A DNA stretch of 64,000 bases, taken from Rhizobium esperanzae (GTDB lineage: Bacteria > Pseudomonadota > Alphaproteobacteria > Rhizobiales > Rhizobiaceae). Positions 1 to 10,360 of this stretch are shown here, piece after piece. Both the position numbers and the translations under genes were made by a program. The stretch lies in NCBI RefSeq assembly GCF_002204185.1, contig NZ_MXPU01000002.1, positions 310,001 to 374,000 of the forward strand, read 5' to 3'. The notes below the pieces were generated by a model. It made no database searches. It was not told where the DNA came from and worked only from the letters and a program-made list of their open reading frames with translations. Every line of letters starts with the position of its first letter. The stretch's first letter is position 1.

Positions 1-311
1 CTGCCGATGGCCTGGTGGTTTTTGCCGGCGCGTTCCGCAGTTACGGTCAGATGATCATTCTCGACGCGGGCGACGGATACCACCTGGTTCTCTCGGGAAT
101 GGATGCGATCAATACCCGTCAGGGAAAATTCGTTTTCTCCGGCGAGCCGCTCGCCGTGATGGGAGCGAAAAGAGTGGCGAGCGCAACTGCATTGGCGCTG
201 GAAACGGACCGGCCAACGCTTTACATTGAATTTCGAAAAGACGGTAAACCGGTCGATTCCCGACCGTGGTGGACCGCCAAGGACACTGGAAAGGCACGCA
301 ATGATTCGTAG
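1..311 (+). CDS. murein hydrolase activator EnvC / M23-type peptidase, C-terminal part
   Basis: This is the 3' end of a gene that starts left of the window; the reading frame is open from base 3. The roughly 100 visible residues match the end of the LytM/M23 fold of EnvC-like proteins: a DGYHLVLSGM strand, a GEPLAVMG turn and the terminal LYIEFRKDGKPVDSRPWW segment typical of this family. Such proteins act in the periplasm, either cutting peptidoglycan cross-links or activating amidases at the division site. The catalytic part cannot be judged because the His/Asp zinc ligands would lie upstream. The last codons overlap the start of ctpA by 11 bases, suggesting translational coupling. A peptidoglycan hydrolase regulator beside a C-terminal processing protease is a common alphaproteobacterial arrangement. 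Confidence 0.8.
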   Translation, partial: ADGLVVFAGAFRSYGQMIILDAGDGYHLVLSGMDAINTRQGKFVFSGEPLAVMGAKRVASATALALETDRPTLYIEFRKDGKPVDSRPWWTAKDTGKARNDS

Positions 312-1623
312 GGCTTCTCTTGTTCTGGTCGGCGCATTGATGGGTGCGACCGCGATGAGCGTCATTTACTCGGCAGGTGTGCCGGCAGAAGCAGCCGGAT
401 CCTCCACATACAAGGAACTGTCGGTATTCGGCGACGTCTTCGAACGCGTGCGCGCGCAGTACGTCACGCCGCCGGCCGAGGACAAGCTGATCGAGAATGC
501 CATCAACGGCATGCTGTCCTCGCTCGATCCGCATTCGAGCTACATGAATGCGAAGGACGCCGAAGACATGCGCACCCAGACGAAGGGTGAGTTCGGCGGT
601 CTCGGCATCGAAGTCACGATGGAAGACGAGCTCGTCAAGGTCATCACCCCGATCGATGACACGCCCGCCGCCAAGGCCGGCGTTCTCGCCGGCGATTACA
701 TCTCCGAGATCGACGGCCAGTCCGTGCGCGGCCTGAAGCTGGAAGACGCGGTCGAGAAGATGCGCGGCGCCGTCAATACGCCGATCAAGCTGACGCTGAT
801 CCGCAAGGGCGCCGACAAGCCGATCGAACTGACGATCGTCCGTGATGTGGTCGCCGTCCAGGCCGTCAAGTCGCGCGTCGAGGACGATGTCGGTTACCTC
901 CGCATCATCTCCTTCACCGAAAAGACCTATCCCGACATGGAGAAGGCGATCAAGAAGATCAAGGACACCGTTCCGACCGACAAACTGAAGGGTTACGTCC
1001 TTGACCTGCGTCTCAACCCGGGCGGTCTGCTCGACCAGGCGATCAACGTCTCCGACGCGCTGCTGCAGCGTGGCGAGGTCGTTTCGACCCGCGGCCGCAA
1101 TCCCGATGAAACCCGTCGCTTCAATGCCGGTCCGGGCGATCTGACCGATGGCAAGCCGGTCATCGTGCTGATCAACGGCGGTTCGGCCTCCGCATCGGAA
1201 ATCGTCGCCGGCGCCCTTCAGGATCTTCGCCGTGCCACCGTTCTCGGCACCCGCTCCTTCGGCAAGGGTTCCGTCCAGACGATCATCCCGCTCGGCGAAA
1301 ACGGCGCGCTGCGCCTGACCACGGCGCTCTATTACACGCCGTCGGGCCGCTCGATCCAGGGCACCGGCATCACCCCCGACATCAAGGTCGAGGAGCCGCT
1401 GCCGGAGGAACTGCAGGGCAAGATGGTGACCGAAGGCGAATCCAGCCTGCGCGGCCACATCAAGGGCCAGAGCGAAACCGACGAAGGTTCGGGCTCCGTC
1501 GCCTATGTGCCGCCGGACCCGAAGGATGACGTTCAGCTGAACTACGCGCTCGACCTGCTGCGCGGCAAGAAGACCGATCCGGCCTTCCCGCCGAACCCGG
1601 ACAAGGCCGTCGTCGCCAAGTAA
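301..1623 (+). CDS. ctpA: carboxy-terminal processing protease CtpA (S41 family)
   Basis: Periplasmic serine protease of 440 residues that trims or degrades proteins from their C-termini. Residues 1-33 form a signal peptide or signal anchor with an AEAAG-type end. A PDZ domain covers about residues 85-170 and the S41 core about 195-380. The catalytic pair is visible as Ser297 in GGSASASE and Lys322 in GKGS, 25 residues apart as in Prc/CtpB. The frame is open 25 codons further upstream, but ATG 301 has a GGAAAGG Shine-Dalgarno sequence and begins directly with the signal peptide. It overlaps the end of the upstream EnvC-like gene, so both are probably co-transcribed. The C-terminus is short, lysine-rich and variable, as in relatives. 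Confidence 0.95.
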   Translation: MIRRASLVLVGALMGATAMSVIYSAGVPAEAAGSSTYKELSVFGDVFERVRAQYVTPPAEDKLIENAINGMLSSLDPHSSYMNAKDAEDMRTQTKGEFGGLGIEVTMEDELVKVITPIDDTPAAKAGVLAGDYISEIDGQSVRGLKLEDAVEKMRGAVNTPIKLTLIRKGADKPIELTIVRDVVAVQAVKSRVEDDVGYLRIISFTEKTYPDMEKAIKKIKDTVPTDKLKGYVLDLRLNPGGLLDQAINVSDALLQRGEVVSTRGRNPDETRRFNAGPGDLTDGKPVIVLINGGSASASEIVAGALQDLRRATVLGTRSFGKGSVQTIIPLGENGALRLTTALYYTPSGRSIQGTGITPDIKVEEPLPEELQGKMVTEGESSLRGHIKGQSETDEGSGSVAYVPPDPKDDVQLNYALDLLRGKKTDPAFPPNPDKAVVAK

Positions 1624-1634
1624 TCGATCATTGC

Positions 1635-1658
1635 AAGGCCGGGCACTCGCCCGGCCTT
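1635..1658 (+). terminator. hairpin after ctpA
   Basis: A perfect 10-bp stem (AAGGCCGGGC with its complement) surrounds a 4-base ACTC loop right after the ctpA stop codon. The following tract GACCCTTTCT is only moderately T-rich, so this may be a weak terminator or mRNA-stabilising hairpin before the next co-oriented gene. Confidence 0.6.
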
Positions 1659-1699
1659 GACCCTTTCTGCTGTTTCCCGGTTTGGAGCGGGCGAGAAAA

Positions 1700-2896
1700 T
1701 TGGGAACGGACCTGCATGCGCCTTTGGGGCGCAACCGCAAAACCGGCAGCCGGCGGCCGGGAGTGCTGCGCCTTGGCCGCATCGCCGCCAGTCTGTGCCT
1801 TTTCGCGATAGGCGGCTTCTCTCTCTATACGGCGTTTCGCGGCGACGGGCTCGAACGCAAAAAACCGCCGACAACCGAGCAAGCGGCAGCGCCCTCTTCC
1901 AGCACGCCTCAACCGGCACAGACGCCGGCCGGCCAGGCGGCGGATGGCATACCGCGCGCCGAACCGGGTTCGGGCGCCAATGTCGAGCAGATGGTCACCG
2001 GTGACGGCTCCGTCGTTACCAAGTACAGCCCCCGTCCCCGCGACGGCAGCGGGCCGGTATTGGTCGATGCAATGCAGATCGGCCAGGATCCGCGCATGGC
2101 GGCGCTGCCGAACGAGACACTGCTTGAGGATTCGGCCTATGGCAGGCTGCCGAAAGTCGGTCCCGACGGCCGACGGCCGATGGATCAGTATGCCCGTCCC
2201 TCGTCCGGTGCCCGCGGTGTGCGCGTTGCCATTGTCGTCAGCGGCCTTGGGCTCAGCCAGACGGGAACGCAGCGCGCCATCGCCGAATTGCCCGAGGAGA
2301 TCACGCTGGCCTTTGCCGCAAGCGGCAATAGCCTCCAGCGCTGGATGCAGGAGGCTCGCCGCGGCGGCCATGAAATCCTTCTTCAGGTGCCGCTGGAACC
2401 CTTTGATTACCCGGCCAATGATCCAGGCCCGGAGACCCTGCTCACCTCCAAGCCGGTCGCCCGCAATGTCGAGAACCTGCACAAGGCGATGGGCGAGATC
2501 ACCAACTACACCGGCATCATGAACTATCTCGGCGGCCGTTTCCTTTCCGACCCTGCCGCCATGGAGCCCATCATGCGCGATATCGGCAAGCGTGGCCTGC
2601 TCTTCCTCGATGACGGGACGTCGGCGCAGTCGAAAACGGCTGATGTCGCCAAGGGGACCGAACTGCCCTATGCCTTTGCCGATCTGCAGCTCGACGGCCA
2701 GCTTGACGTCAACGCCATCCTCAAGAAACTCGATGAGCTCGAACGCATCGCTCGCAAGAACGGCCAGGCGATCGGCATCGCCTCGGCTTTTGACGAAAGC
2801 GTCGACGCCATTGCCAAGTGGAGCGAAGAGGCTTCGATGCGCGGCATCGAGATCGTCGGCGTCGCGTCGCTTTCCAACGACCCCAGAAACCCCTGA
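1700..2896 (+). CDS. divergent polysaccharide deacetylase family protein (YibQ/DUF610-like)
   Basis: Protein of about 398 residues with a short cytoplasmic N-terminus, one membrane segment ([19 protein letters not shown]), a Pro/Ala/Gln-rich linker and a C-terminal domain of about 230 residues. That domain shows the diverged polysaccharide-deacetylase pattern: [58 protein letters not shown] and [10 protein letters not shown]. It is probably periplasmic and membrane anchored; the substrate is unknown. The start is uncertain: TTG 1700 (with GGAG at 1684) is chosen over TTG 1682, which has no Shine-Dalgarno sequence. It lies between ctpA and rppH, its usual place in rhizobia. A cell-envelope role is inferred from this context only. 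Confidence 0.8.
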   Translation: MGTDLHAPLGRNRKTGSRRPGVLRLGRIAASLCLFAIGGFSLYTAFRGDGLERKKPPTTEQAAAPSSSTPQPAQTPAGQAADGIPRAEPGSGANVEQMVTGDGSVVTKYSPRPRDGSGPVLVDAMQIGQDPRMAALPNETLLEDSAYGRLPKVGPDGRRPMDQYARPSSGARGVRVAIVVSGLGLSQTGTQRAIAELPEEITLAFAASGNSLQRWMQEARRGGHEILLQVPLEPFDYPANDPGPETLLTSKPVARNVENLHKAMGEITNYTGIMNYLGGRFLSDPAAMEPIMRDIGKRGLLFLDDGTSAQSKTADVAKGTELPYAFADLQLDGQLDVNAILKKLDELERIARKNGQAIGIASAFDESVDAIAKWSEEASMRGIEIVGVASLSNDPRNP

Positions 2897-2921
2897 GATG
2901 ATGCCCTCAACGGAGAAGAAG

Positions 2922-3455
2922 ATGAACCAGGCCACTGTGAAAGCCGAGGATCTGCCCTATCGCCCATGCGTCGGCGTGATGATCCTGAACCGCGATGGCC
3001 TGGTCTGGGCCGGCCGGCGTATCCCTGACGGCAATTCCGAATATGACGGCTCGCCGCAGCTCTGGCAGATGCCTCAGGGAGGCATCGACAAGGGCGAGAA
3101 TCCCCTGGACGCCGCCTATCGCGAGCTCTATGAGGAAACCGGCATCAGGACGGTGACGCTGCTCGCCGAAGCAAGCAATTGGATCAATTACGATCTGCCC
3201 CCGGCGCTGATCGGCATCGGGCTGAAAGGGAAGTTTCGCGGCCAGACGCAGCGCTGGTTCGCCTTCCGCTTCGAGGGCGACGAGAGCGAGATCGCCATCA
3301 ATCCGCCGCCCGGCGGCCACGATCCCGAATTCGATGCCTGGGAATGGAAGCCGATGCAGGCACTGCCGGGCCTGATCGTTCCTTTCAAACGCGCTGTCTA
3401 CGACCAGGTGATCGCCGAGTTCCAGCATCTGGCGGCGTTGCAATCGGAAGGCTGA
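2922..3455 (+). CDS. rppH: RNA 5'-pyrophosphohydrolase RppH (Nudix)
   Basis: Cytoplasmic Nudix hydrolase of 177 residues that removes pyrophosphate from 5'-triphosphorylated RNA, starting RNase E-dependent mRNA decay. The Nudix box runs over about residues 53-75 (GGIDKGENP then RELYEETGI), giving the metal-binding REXXEE core. The N-terminal [11 protein letters not shown] and the later [10 protein letters not shown] and FDAWEWKP segments are typical of RppH rather than of generic Nudix enzymes. The frame is open far upstream, but ATG 2922 has GGAGAAGAAG six bases before it and gives the usual family length. It starts 25 bases after the stop of the preceding gene. Confidence 0.95.
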   Translation: MNQATVKAEDLPYRPCVGVMILNRDGLVWAGRRIPDGNSEYDGSPQLWQMPQGGIDKGENPLDAAYRELYEETGIRTVTLLAEASNWINYDLPPALIGIGLKGKFRGQTQRWFAFRFEGDESEIAINPPPGGHDPEFDAWEWKPMQALPGLIVPFKRAVYDQVIAEFQHLAALQSEG

Positions 3456-3501
3456 TCATGCCGGAATGCTTCCGTTTTGCGAGCGGCGAGCGCGGGAGTG
3501 C

Positions 3502-3521
3502 CGGCCGCTCTGAAGCGGCCG
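3502..3521. terminator. hairpin between convergent rppH and bfr
   Basis: CGGCCGCT-CTGA-AGCGGCCG is an 8-bp perfect stem with a 4-base loop in the 81-bp gap between the convergent genes. It has no strong T-tract on either side, so terminator function is inferred from position. Confidence 0.4.
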
Positions 3522-3536
3522 ACATCTAATAGCAGC

Positions 3537-4022
3537 TTATTCGGCTTCGTCAGCGGAATCGGCGTTGAGCTGGCCGTATTTGCTTTCACCGATTTTTTCG
3601 AGCAGATCGAGCTGCGTTTCGAGGAAGTCGATATGGCCTTCTTCATCGGCCAGCAGCTCTTCGAACAGCTTCATCGAGACGTAATCGCCGGCGTCATAAC
3701 AGATATCGCGCGACTTCTTGTAGGCCGTGCGGGCGTCGTACTCGCCGGCGAGATCGGCTTCGAGGACTTCCTTGACGTTCTGGCCGATGCGCAGAGGGGC
3801 CAGAGTCTGCAAATTGGGATGGCCTTCGAGGAAGATGATGCGGGCGACGAGCCGGTCGGCATGATGCATCTCTTCGATGGATTCGGCGCGTTCCTTCTTG
3901 GCGAGCTTGGTGTAGCCCCAATCCTCGAGAAGACGATAGTGAACCCAATATTGATTGACCGCCCCGAGTTCGAGGAACAGTGCCTCGTTAAGCCGCTCGA
4001 TGACCTTTTTGTCGCCTTTCAA
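3537..4022 (-). CDS. bfr: bacterioferritin
   Basis: Iron-storage protein of 161 residues that forms a 24-subunit haem-containing shell with a di-iron ferroxidase site. Visible residues are Glu18, Glu51 and His54 of the ferroxidase centre, Met52 as haem ligand (EEMHHAD) and the later [13 protein letters not shown] with the second EXXH. Numbering from TTG 4022 gives Met52 exactly as in E. coli Bfr. AGGAG precedes this TTG at a suitable distance, so it is preferred over ATG 4046. The gene starts inside the end of bfd (about 35 bases overlap), pointing to one bfd-bfr transcript. Iron control is expected from the family, but no clear operator was identified. Confidence 0.95.
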   Translation of the reverse strand: MKGDKKVIERLNEALFLELGAVNQYWVHYRLLEDWGYTKLAKKERAESIEEMHHADRLVARIIFLEGHPNLQTLAPLRIGQNVKEVLEADLAGEYDARTAYKKSRDICYDAGDYVSMKLFEELLADEEGHIDFLETQLDLLEKIGESKYGQLNADSADEAE

Positions 4023-4299
4023 TGTCCGCTCTCCTGTTTTCCTCATGGAATTGCTTCAAGCGCGACATGAAATCAAATATTTCGGCTTCCGTCGAGTGGC
4101 GGCGGGCGTGATAATCCTCGGTTGTACGGATAATGATGTCGACCACATTTGGGAAGCAGCCGCAGCAACGGCCTCGCTTTTCCATCGCATGATAGACCTT
4201 CGCAGGCACGATAAGCTGCCAACAATCTTCGTCGAGAAGGTTGATGATAACCTCCCGGATTTCCTTGTCGGTTATGTAATTGCAGCTGCAGACAAGCAC
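3988..4299 (-). CDS. bfd: bacterioferritin-associated ferredoxin
   Basis: BFD-like [2Fe-2S] protein of about 103 residues. It donates electrons to bacterioferritin so that stored Fe(III) is released. The four cysteine ligands are visible: Cys4 and Cys6 (VCSCNYIT) and Cys45 and Cys48 (CCGC), the same spacing as the 64-residue E. coli protein. The roughly 40 extra residues at the C-terminus (charged, [18 protein letters not shown]) are an extension compared with E. coli Bfd. GTG 4299 is chosen because it follows GGAAATGAAG and starts at the conserved VLVCSC; an in-frame ATG lies at 4317. It precedes and overlaps bfr. Confidence 0.88.
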   Translation of the reverse strand: MLVCSCNYITDKEIREVIINLLDEDCWQLIVPAKVYHAMEKRGRCCGCFPNVVDIIIRTTEDYHARRHSTEAEIFDFMSRLKQFHEENRRADIERRQKGHRAA

Positions 4300-4334
4300 G
4301 TCTTCATTTCCAAACATGACACTGACTATCGTGT

Positions 4335-4363
4335 TTTCTGCTAAAGAAGATGGCGGCTGTCAA
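4335..4363 (-). promoter_or_regulatory. possible sigma-70 promoter of bfd-bfr
   Basis: Reading the reverse strand, a perfect TTGACA (4363-4358) is followed after 17 bases by CAGAAA (4340-4335), about 36 bases before the chosen bfd start. The -35 is convincing and the -10 is poor. I could not identify a clear Irr (ICE) or RirA (IRO) operator here. Confidence 0.35.
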
Positions 4364-4477
4364 GAAAAAATTCGAATCCGACGGCATCGATTGGAAGCGA
4401 TGGGCGCGGCCTGTTGCAGATTGACTGAAACTGTGCGGCGATCGCACGATGAGGCATGCCCCGGTCGATCCGACTGC

Positions 4478-7400
4478 TCAATGAAAGTTCCGCCCGCGCG
4501 GCATGACCCCGGCGGTTTCCGCCGCACCGGCATGGCGGTCCGCGGCACCCGCCTGCCTTTCCAATTCCACCCTTTCCTGCGCATTCGCAAGCCTTCTCTG
4601 TCGTGGATCGACCCCTGGCCTCAGTACCTCGTCGGCGCGCTCGCAGGCGCCGAAGCGTCGGGCCTCGCGTTGTAGGATGCCAAGTGCCGGCGTCATATCC
4701 TCGATATGCTCGACGACCGTATGGATTACGCCGCTATGGCTTTGCAGCCTGCCTCGGATTTTCACGAGCCGGGCGCCCATGACGACCGCCCGGTATTTGT
4801 CGAATATCTTGCTCCAGACGATAGCGTTGGCAACGCCGGTCTCATCCTCCAGCGTCATGAAGATTACGCCCTTGGCCGAACCCGGGCGCTGGCGCACCAG
4901 CACCAGACCGGCGATGGTCACCCTCTTTCCGTTCGGCACCGTCAGGAGATCGACATTGCGCGTGATGCCCATTTTTCGGAATTCCTCCCGCAGGAAAAAC
5001 ACCGGATGCGCCTTCAGCGACAATGACAGATAACGATAGTCCTCGATCACCTGCTCGCCCGGCGGCATATCAGGCAGACTGGTCTTCGGTTCGACCTGCA
5101 GATCGATATGGTTCACCCGATCGAACAGAGGCAATTTTTCAGGAGCGTATTTCGTATCCAATGCCCTTGCAGCCCAAAGCGCCTCGCGTCTCGACAGGCC
5201 GATCGAGCCGAAGGCATCGGCATCCGCCAGCCTTTCGATATCGGCTTTGTCGAGACCGGACCGCAGCCAGAGATCACGAACCGAGCCATAACCATCGCCC
5301 CTGTTGGCGAGAAGGCTCTCCAGCGCTTTCTCGGACAGACCCTTGACCTGCCGAAAGCCGAGGCGAACGGCTCGCTTTGCCTTGATGATGGCTCGCATAT
5401 CGGCATGCCGCCTATCGACGGCAGTTCTGTCGAATACCGCCTCTTCGAGATGGCAATCCCAATTGGATCTGTTGATGTCGACGGGTCGGACCTCGACCCC
5501 GTGTTCCCTGGCATCACGAACAAGCTGCGCCGGCGCGTAAAAGCCCATCGGCTGCGAATTGAGCATGGCAGCGCAAAAGACGTCGGGATAATAGGCCTTG
5601 ATCCAGGACGAGGCATAGACCAGCAGGGCGAAGGAAGCCGCATGGCTTTCCGGAAAGCCATATTCGCCGAAGCCTTCGATCTGGCTGAAGCAGCGTTCGG
5701 CGAAATCCCTCGGATAGCCTCTGCTGGTCATGCCATTGATCAGATCATCCTTGAACGCGTTGACCTTTCCCAACCGCTTGAAGGTCGCCATCGAGCGGCG
5801 CAGGCGGTCGGCCTTGGCAGGCGAGAATCCCGCCGCCGTAATCGCGATCTGCATCGCCTGTTCCTGAAACAGCGGGACGCCAAGCGTCCGCTTGAGGATC
5901 GGGATCATCTCGTCTTTCGGATAGTCGATCTTGAAACCGGGAGAATGCGACTGCTCCCGTCGCGTCAGGTAGGGATGGACCATATTGCCCTGAATTGGTC
6001 CCGGACGGACGATCGCCACTTCGATCACGAGATCGTAGAATCGTCGCGGCTTCAGCCGGGGCAGCATGCTCATCTGCGCCCTGCTTTCGATCTGAAAGAC
6101 GCCCAGCGTGTCGGCCCGGCACATCATGTCATAAACCGGTACGCCCTCGTCTCCGTGTTCCCTATTGCCGAGATCGGCAAGGGTTTTCTTCACGTCGTAA
6201 TGCAGTTCGAGCAGCGAGAAAGCTTTCCTGAGACAGGTCAGCATTCCGAGCGCCAGAACATCGACCTTCAGGATCTTGACATTGTCGAGATCGTCCTTGT
6301 CCCATTCGATCATGTAGCGATCCGGCATCGCCGTCTTCATGATCGGCACGACTTCATCGAGCCGGTCCCGGGTGATGACGAAGCCGCCGACATGCTGGGT
6401 CAGGTGACGCGGAAATCCGAGGAGCTCGGACGCATAGCGCAGAACGTTTAATGTCACCGGGTCCGAAATATCGAGCCCCGCCGCCTTGGCATCCCGCTCC
6501 GACAGATTATCCTCCGACCAGCCCCAGACCAGGCTGCTGATCGCCGCTTGGACGTCCTCCGAAAGCCCGAAGGCCTTGGAGACCTCGCGGCCGGCGGAAC
6601 GGGTGCGATAGGTGGTGACACCGGCCGTCAGCCCGGCATGCTCCTTGGTATATTTTCTGTAGATGTGCTGGATGACTTCTTCGCGTCGGTCGTGCTCGAA
6701 ATCCACATCGATGTCAGGTGGCTCGTCACGATCCATCGAGATGAAGCGGTCGAAAAGCAACGTGCTTTTGGTCGGATCGACTTCCGTGATCTCGAGGCAA
6801 TAGCAGATGACCGAGTTGGCTGCAGAACCGCGGCCCTGGCACAGGATCTTCAATTCATAACGTGCATGCTGGATAAGCTTGTGGACCGTCAGGAAATAGG
6901 GCTCGTATTTCTTCTCCCGGATGAGATTGAGTTCATAGTCGATCTGGGTCTGGATTTGAGCAGGAACGCCATCCGGATAGCGCTTCACAGCGCCCTCCTT
7001 CGTTAGACGCTCGAGGGTTTCATAAGGCGTCTCGCCGGGATCGTTTTCCGGCGGGTAATTGTGTTTCAGCTCATCGAGCGAAAACGAAAGCCTGCCGAAA
7101 AATGTCCCGGTATTGGCAATCGCCTCCGGATAGTCGCGAAACAGCCGGGCCATTTCACGTGGATCCTTGAGATAACGCTCGGCATTCGGAGCAAGAAGAA
7201 ATCCTGCCTCGGCGATCGGCACATGCTCCCGGATCGAGATGACGATATCGGAAAGGGGACGGCGATCCGTATGGTGATAGAGCGGCTGGTTGGTCGCGAT
7301 GACAGGAATGCGGTGGCGGGCGGCGATCACGGAAAGTGCCGCGAAAACCTGCCTGTCGCGGCCATCATAGGCAGGCGCCAGCGCCACGTGAAACGCCTTG

Positions 7401-7930
7401 CCGAAACGGTTCCGGAACCGGGCGAGACAGGCTTCCAATTCCTGCTGGGCGACAGGCTCGATGGCAGCCGCCTGGCCGGGAACGAGGGCAAGCATCATCT
7501 TGTCTCCCCATTCCATGATATCCGCCTCGTAAAGCAGGCAGGATCCCTTTTCCGCTCTCAAATTTCCCGCACTCAGCAAACGGCAGAGATGCGCCCACCC
7601 TCGCCTGTTCTCAGGATAAGCAAGGATATCAGGCGTTCCGTCCGAAAAAACGAGACGGGCGCCCGGCTGAATCCGGATCGGATCGAAAACCTTCTCTTCC
7701 TCTCTGCCGTCGAGGTTCTTCTCGTGCCTTCTTCTGAATTTCTCTTCGATCTCCTGCGCCTGCGCATGCGCCCGAACGACGCCGGCTACCGAATTCCGAT
7801 CGGCGATTCCAAGACCGGAAAGTTTCAGCGCAGCGGCCTGCACCACCATTTCCTCGGGCTTCGAAGCACCCTCCAGAAAGGAGAAATTGGTGCGGGCGCC
7901 GATCTCGAAAAATGCAGGTGCCGCACTCAT
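4478..7930 (-). CDS. dnaE2: error-prone DNA polymerase DnaE2 (ImuC)
   Basis: Alpha subunit-like DNA polymerase of 1150 residues that does translesion synthesis in SOS mutagenesis with ImuA and ImuB. An N-terminal PHP domain covers about residues 1-280 ([24 protein letters not shown]). The polymerase core has GRGSAANS at 367-374 and the catalytic aspartates in [14 protein letters not shown] (about 404-417). An OB-fold follows near the C-terminus ([18 protein letters not shown]). The end MPRGRNFH is the conserved DnaE2 tail, so the gene is intact; the stretch just before it is variable. The start ATG overlaps the imuB stop as ATGA, so it is the third gene of the imuA-imuB-dnaE2 operon. Confidence 0.96.
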   Translation of the reverse strand: MSAAPAFFEIGARTNFSFLEGASKPEEMVVQAAALKLSGLGIADRNSVAGVVRAHAQAQEIEEKFRRRHEKNLDGREEEKVFDPIRIQPGARLVFSDGTPDILAYPENRRGWAHLCRLLSAGNLRAEKGSCLLYEADIMEWGDKMMLALVPGQAAAIEPVAQQELEACLARFRNRFGKAFHVALAPAYDGRDRQVFAALSVIAARHRIPVIATNQPLYHHTDRRPLSDIVISIREHVPIAEAGFLLAPNAERYLKDPREMARLFRDYPEAIANTGTFFGRLSFSLDELKHNYPPENDPGETPYETLERLTKEGAVKRYPDGVPAQIQTQIDYELNLIREKKYEPYFLTVHKLIQHARYELKILCQGRGSAANSVICYCLEITEVDPTKSTLLFDRFISMDRDEPPDIDVDFEHDRREEVIQHIYRKYTKEHAGLTAGVTTYRTRSAGREVSKAFGLSEDVQAAISSLVWGWSEDNLSERDAKAAGLDISDPVTLNVLRYASELLGFPRHLTQHVGGFVITRDRLDEVVPIMKTAMPDRYMIEWDKDDLDNVKILKVDVLALGMLTCLRKAFSLLELHYDVKKTLADLGNREHGDEGVPVYDMMCRADTLGVFQIESRAQMSMLPRLKPRRFYDLVIEVAIVRPGPIQGNMVHPYLTRREQSHSPGFKIDYPKDEMIPILKRTLGVPLFQEQAMQIAITAAGFSPAKADRLRRSMATFKRLGKVNAFKDDLINGMTSRGYPRDFAERCFSQIEGFGEYGFPESHAASFALLVYASSWIKAYYPDVFCAAMLNSQPMGFYAPAQLVRDAREHGVEVRPVDINRSNWDCHLEEAVFDRTAVDRRHADMRAIIKAKRAVRLGFRQVKGLSEKALESLLANRGDGYGSVRDLWLRSGLDKADIERLADADAFGSIGLSRREALWAARALDTKYAPEKLPLFDRVNHIDLQVEPKTSLPDMPPGEQVIEDYRYLSLSLKAHPVFFLREEFRKMGITRNVDLLTVPNGKRVTIAGLVLVRQRPGSAKGVIFMTLEDETGVANAIVWSKIFDKYRAVVMGARLVKIRGRLQSHSGVIHTVVEHIEDMTPALGILQREARRFGACERADEVLRPGVDPRQRRLANAQERVELERQAGAADRHAGAAETAGVMPRGRNFH

Positions 7931-9540
7931 GCGAAAATCCCGTGCATGAACCAGCGCGGCGGCGGCTCTTCACCGTAAAAGCCTTCGCGATAAATCCAGA
8001 AACGATGCCCGGCATTATCCTCGACACGGAAATAGTCACGCGTTTTGGCGTCGGCGCCATCGATCCACCACTCCATGGCAAGCCGTTCCGGGCCTTCGCT
8101 GCGCAGAACCTGATGCTGCATACGGCGCCACCGGAAACTTTGCGGCGGCCCTTCCGGAACTTCGGCAAGCAAGGCCTCCACCGGTTCCGGTCTGGCAAAA
8201 AGCCTCAGGGGCCGCTCGCTGCGAGCTGGGGAAAGACGGCATCCCTCGCTCCTGCGATGCGCCGGAAAACTTTCCATGAACGGGCTTGCAATAGCGGCAC
8301 GCTCCGGCACGTGGCTTTCGCGGAGCTGAAAGCTTTGGAGACAGTCCGCGCCAAGGCGGGCCGCGACGCGGTCGACGAAAGCTGCAAGCGAGACCTCTCT
8401 TTGCCGGCCGCCGTCGAAGTCACCCTGTGTGCCTTCGAAGGGCTCATGGCGCACGACATTCAGCCGCAGGATCTCGAAACCATATCCGGCATCGAGATCA
8501 TCATGAATTGCCTGCAGACGCTGGGAAAAAAGATCCGCGATCCGCTTCGGCTCTCTGAGCGGCCGTGAAGCGCCGACCGAAATCCGGAAAACCCGGCCAT
8601 CGACCCGAAACAGCACGAGTTCGAAGACGCGGCCACCGGCGCCGCGAGCTTCCAGGGAGGGTTTCAGCGACACGGCGATCTGGCCGGCAAGGGCGAGAAT
8701 ATCCTCTTCGGTGCCGATCGGCTCGGCCAGCCGCCGCTCGGCCGAAAGGCTCGCAACCGGCAGGCGCGGCGAAACCGGTTCCTCGTCATGTCCGAGCGCC
8801 TGATCGAGCCGCAAAAGCAGGCTCGCTCCAAAACGGCGGGTCAACGGCGCCCGCGGCGCATTCATGACATCGCCGATATATTTCAGCCCGAGCTTCTTCA
8901 GCAATGCCACGGTGTCTTCGTTCAACCGAAGCGCGGCGACCGGCAGCGGCGCCAGCACATCCTCCATTTCCTCGTCTTCGATGACGCCGCCATTGCCGAA
9001 ACGAGCGATGGCCGAGGAAAGGCCGGGCGAAGAGGAGATCGAACCCTGGACGTCGAGCCCCATATGGAAAAGCCTAAGGAGAATATCCTTCAGCAACGCT
9101 CTCTCGCCGCCGAAAAGATGGGCACAGCCGCTAATGTCGAGAAACAGCCCGTCCCGTCCGTCGATCGCCACCAGCGGCGTATAGCGGTCGCACCAGTCGG
9201 CGATGGCTTCGAGCAGCCGCGCATCGGCGGCCGAATCCTCCTCAACGATATCGAGTTTCGGATGCATGGCGCGCGCTTCCGCGACACCCTGACCCTTCTT
9301 CAGGCCAAGCGCCTCCGCGGCCTCGTCCAGCGCCGTCAGCCGCATGGCATTTTCGTGCTTTCCGGCGCAGACGATCGGCGCAGCCTCAGGACGCCCTCTC
9401 GAACGCCAGGAAAGACCCCATTTTCTGCGGGCGATCCTGTCCGTCGAAAGATGCGGAAAGCTGAGCGCCAGGATGCGCTGACCGTTCGTCTGGAGTAAGA
9501 GCGCGCCTTGGCTCGTCGATGGGGAAAAACTGACGTTCAT
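7927..9540 (-). CDS. imuB: Y-family polymerase-like protein ImuB
   Basis: Protein of about 537 residues with a Y-family polymerase fold that acts as a non-catalytic adaptor, recruiting DnaE2 to the beta clamp. The N-terminal [20 protein letters not shown] replaces the acidic first metal-binding motif of active Y polymerases, and the second motif reads [14 protein letters not shown] in place of the SIDE/D type. Both fit the known lack of catalytic acids in Imu[18 protein letters not shown] and [21 protein letters not shown] are the fingers/HhH-like parts. ATG 9540 is the first reasonable start and overlaps imuA by 155 bases; the frame is open to 9684. ATGA overlap with dnaE2 indicates coupled translation. 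Confidence 0.92.
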   Translation of the reverse strand: MNVSFSPSTSQGALLLQTNGQRILALSFPHLSTDRIARRKWGLSWRSRGRPEAAPIVCAGKHENAMRLTALDEAAEALGLKKGQGVAEARAMHPKLDIVEEDSAADARLLEAIADWCDRYTPLVAIDGRDGLFLDISGCAHLFGGERALLKDILLRLFHMGLDVQGSISSSPGLSSAIARFGNGGVIEDEEMEDVLAPLPVAALRLNEDTVALLKKLGLKYIGDVMNAPRAPLTRRFGASLLLRLDQALGHDEEPVSPRLPVASLSAERRLAEPIGTEEDILALAGQIAVSLKPSLEARGAGGRVFELVLFRVDGRVFRISVGASRPLREPKRIADLFSQRLQAIHDDLDAGYGFEILRLNVVRHEPFEGTQGDFDGGRQREVSLAAFVDRVAARLGADCLQSFQLRESHVPERAAIASPFMESFPAHRRSEGCRLSPARSERPLRLFARPEPVEALLAEVPEGPPQSFRWRRMQHQVLRSEGPERLAMEWWIDGADAKTRDYFRVEDNAGHRFWIYREGFYGEEPPPRWFMHGIFA

Positions 9541-10339
9541 GGGGGTTCCACTCCAGAAGAAGGGAGAGCGGAGCCGGGTTGCGGCTCTTCTCCAGGCTGA
9601 GATGAAAAACCGGATTGCCGATACTGCCGGCAAGTCTCGATCCATCCGGCAGAGCCCGCATGCCGGAGGGCGCGGGTTCGGCAAGCAGCCGGAAGGCGGC
9701 GCTGCTCGCCTCCTCCTCTCCGGCCTGCCGAAGCAGGAAGAGGGGCCGGCCGGCCGCCTTGGCGCGAAGACCGAGCCGCCGGCTCTCGGTCAGGCCGAAA
9801 TGCGCAGGATTGCCCCTGATCTCCAGGATGACCACCGAAAAAGCGCCGCTTTCCACCGCGGTTTCCGCAAGCCAGAGCGCCTCGTCGAGCTTGCGCGGCA
9901 AAGCCTGCAGGAAACACTCGGGCCGCAGGCCGAAATCCTGAAGACCCACTGCATAGGGAAGCCCGGCTTCCATCGTCGAGACCGTATCGCCGATCCAGAG
10001 TATTGGCGAACAATCGCTCGCCTCCTCCACTCGCTGCAGCAGCGCTGCGGCCGCAAGGGCGAAGCCACTGGCAGCTCCCGCATCCCGGAAAAGCGTCGAA
10101 CGGATTTCCGTTATCGCATCGAGCGGCAGCCCGCCTTCCATCGCTTCGTCGAGCGATGTCACGCCAAACGGCAGGCGCTGTGCGCGCCCATTCCGTTCCG
10201 CATCCGGCCGCCCGGTCTCACCCGAAGCCAAGGCTTCCCGCTCCGCTGCCGCAAGCGCCGGCGCAGGCTTTCCTTCCAGCTTGGCAATGGTTTCGCGGAG
10301 CGCAAAAAGCCGCTCGCGCGCCAGGGCGTTCTGCGCCAT
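9386..10339 (-). CDS. imuA: SOS mutagenesis protein ImuA
   Basis: Protein of 317 residues, RecA-like in fold but diverged, that forms the mutasome with ImuB and DnaE2. It begins with a basic/acidic helix (LARERLFALRETIAKLEG). A RecA-type region follows: LPFGVTSLDEAMEGGLP, ILWIGDTVSTMEAGLPYAVGL and the second beta-strand region VVILEIRGNPAHFGL. No intact Walker A is visible, which is normal for ImuA. It is the first gene of the SOS operon, with a LexA box 22 bases upstream of its ATG. The last 50 residues overlap the imuB coding region and are unusually hydrophilic. Confidence 0.9.
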   Translation of the reverse strand: MAQNALARERLFALRETIAKLEGKPAPALAAAEREALASGETGRPDAERNGRAQRLPFGVTSLDEAMEGGLPLDAITEIRSTLFRDAGAASGFALAAAALLQRVEEASDCSPILWIGDTVSTMEAGLPYAVGLQDFGLRPECFLQALPRKLDEALWLAETAVESGAFSVVILEIRGNPAHFGLTESRRLGLRAKAAGRPLFLLRQAGEEEASSAAFRLLAEPAPSGMRALPDGSRLAGSIGNPVFHLSLEKSRNPAPLSLLLEWNPHERQFFPIDEPRRALTPDERSAHPGAQLSASFDGQDRPQKMGSFLAFERAS

Positions 10340-10360
10340 GGCGTTTACTCCGTCCGTCTT

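Noticed and set aside
109-1782. Long open frame antisense to ctpA
   Set aside because: Lacks motifs and overlaps a certain gene; typical GC-rich shadow.
4300-4380. Irr or RirA iron operator before bfd
   Set aside because: TGA-N9-TC-like and TTTCTGCTAAAG-like partial matches exist but fall short of either consensus.
5108-6451. 447-codon open frame antisense to dnaE2
   Set aside because: Shadow frame over conserved polymerase motifs.
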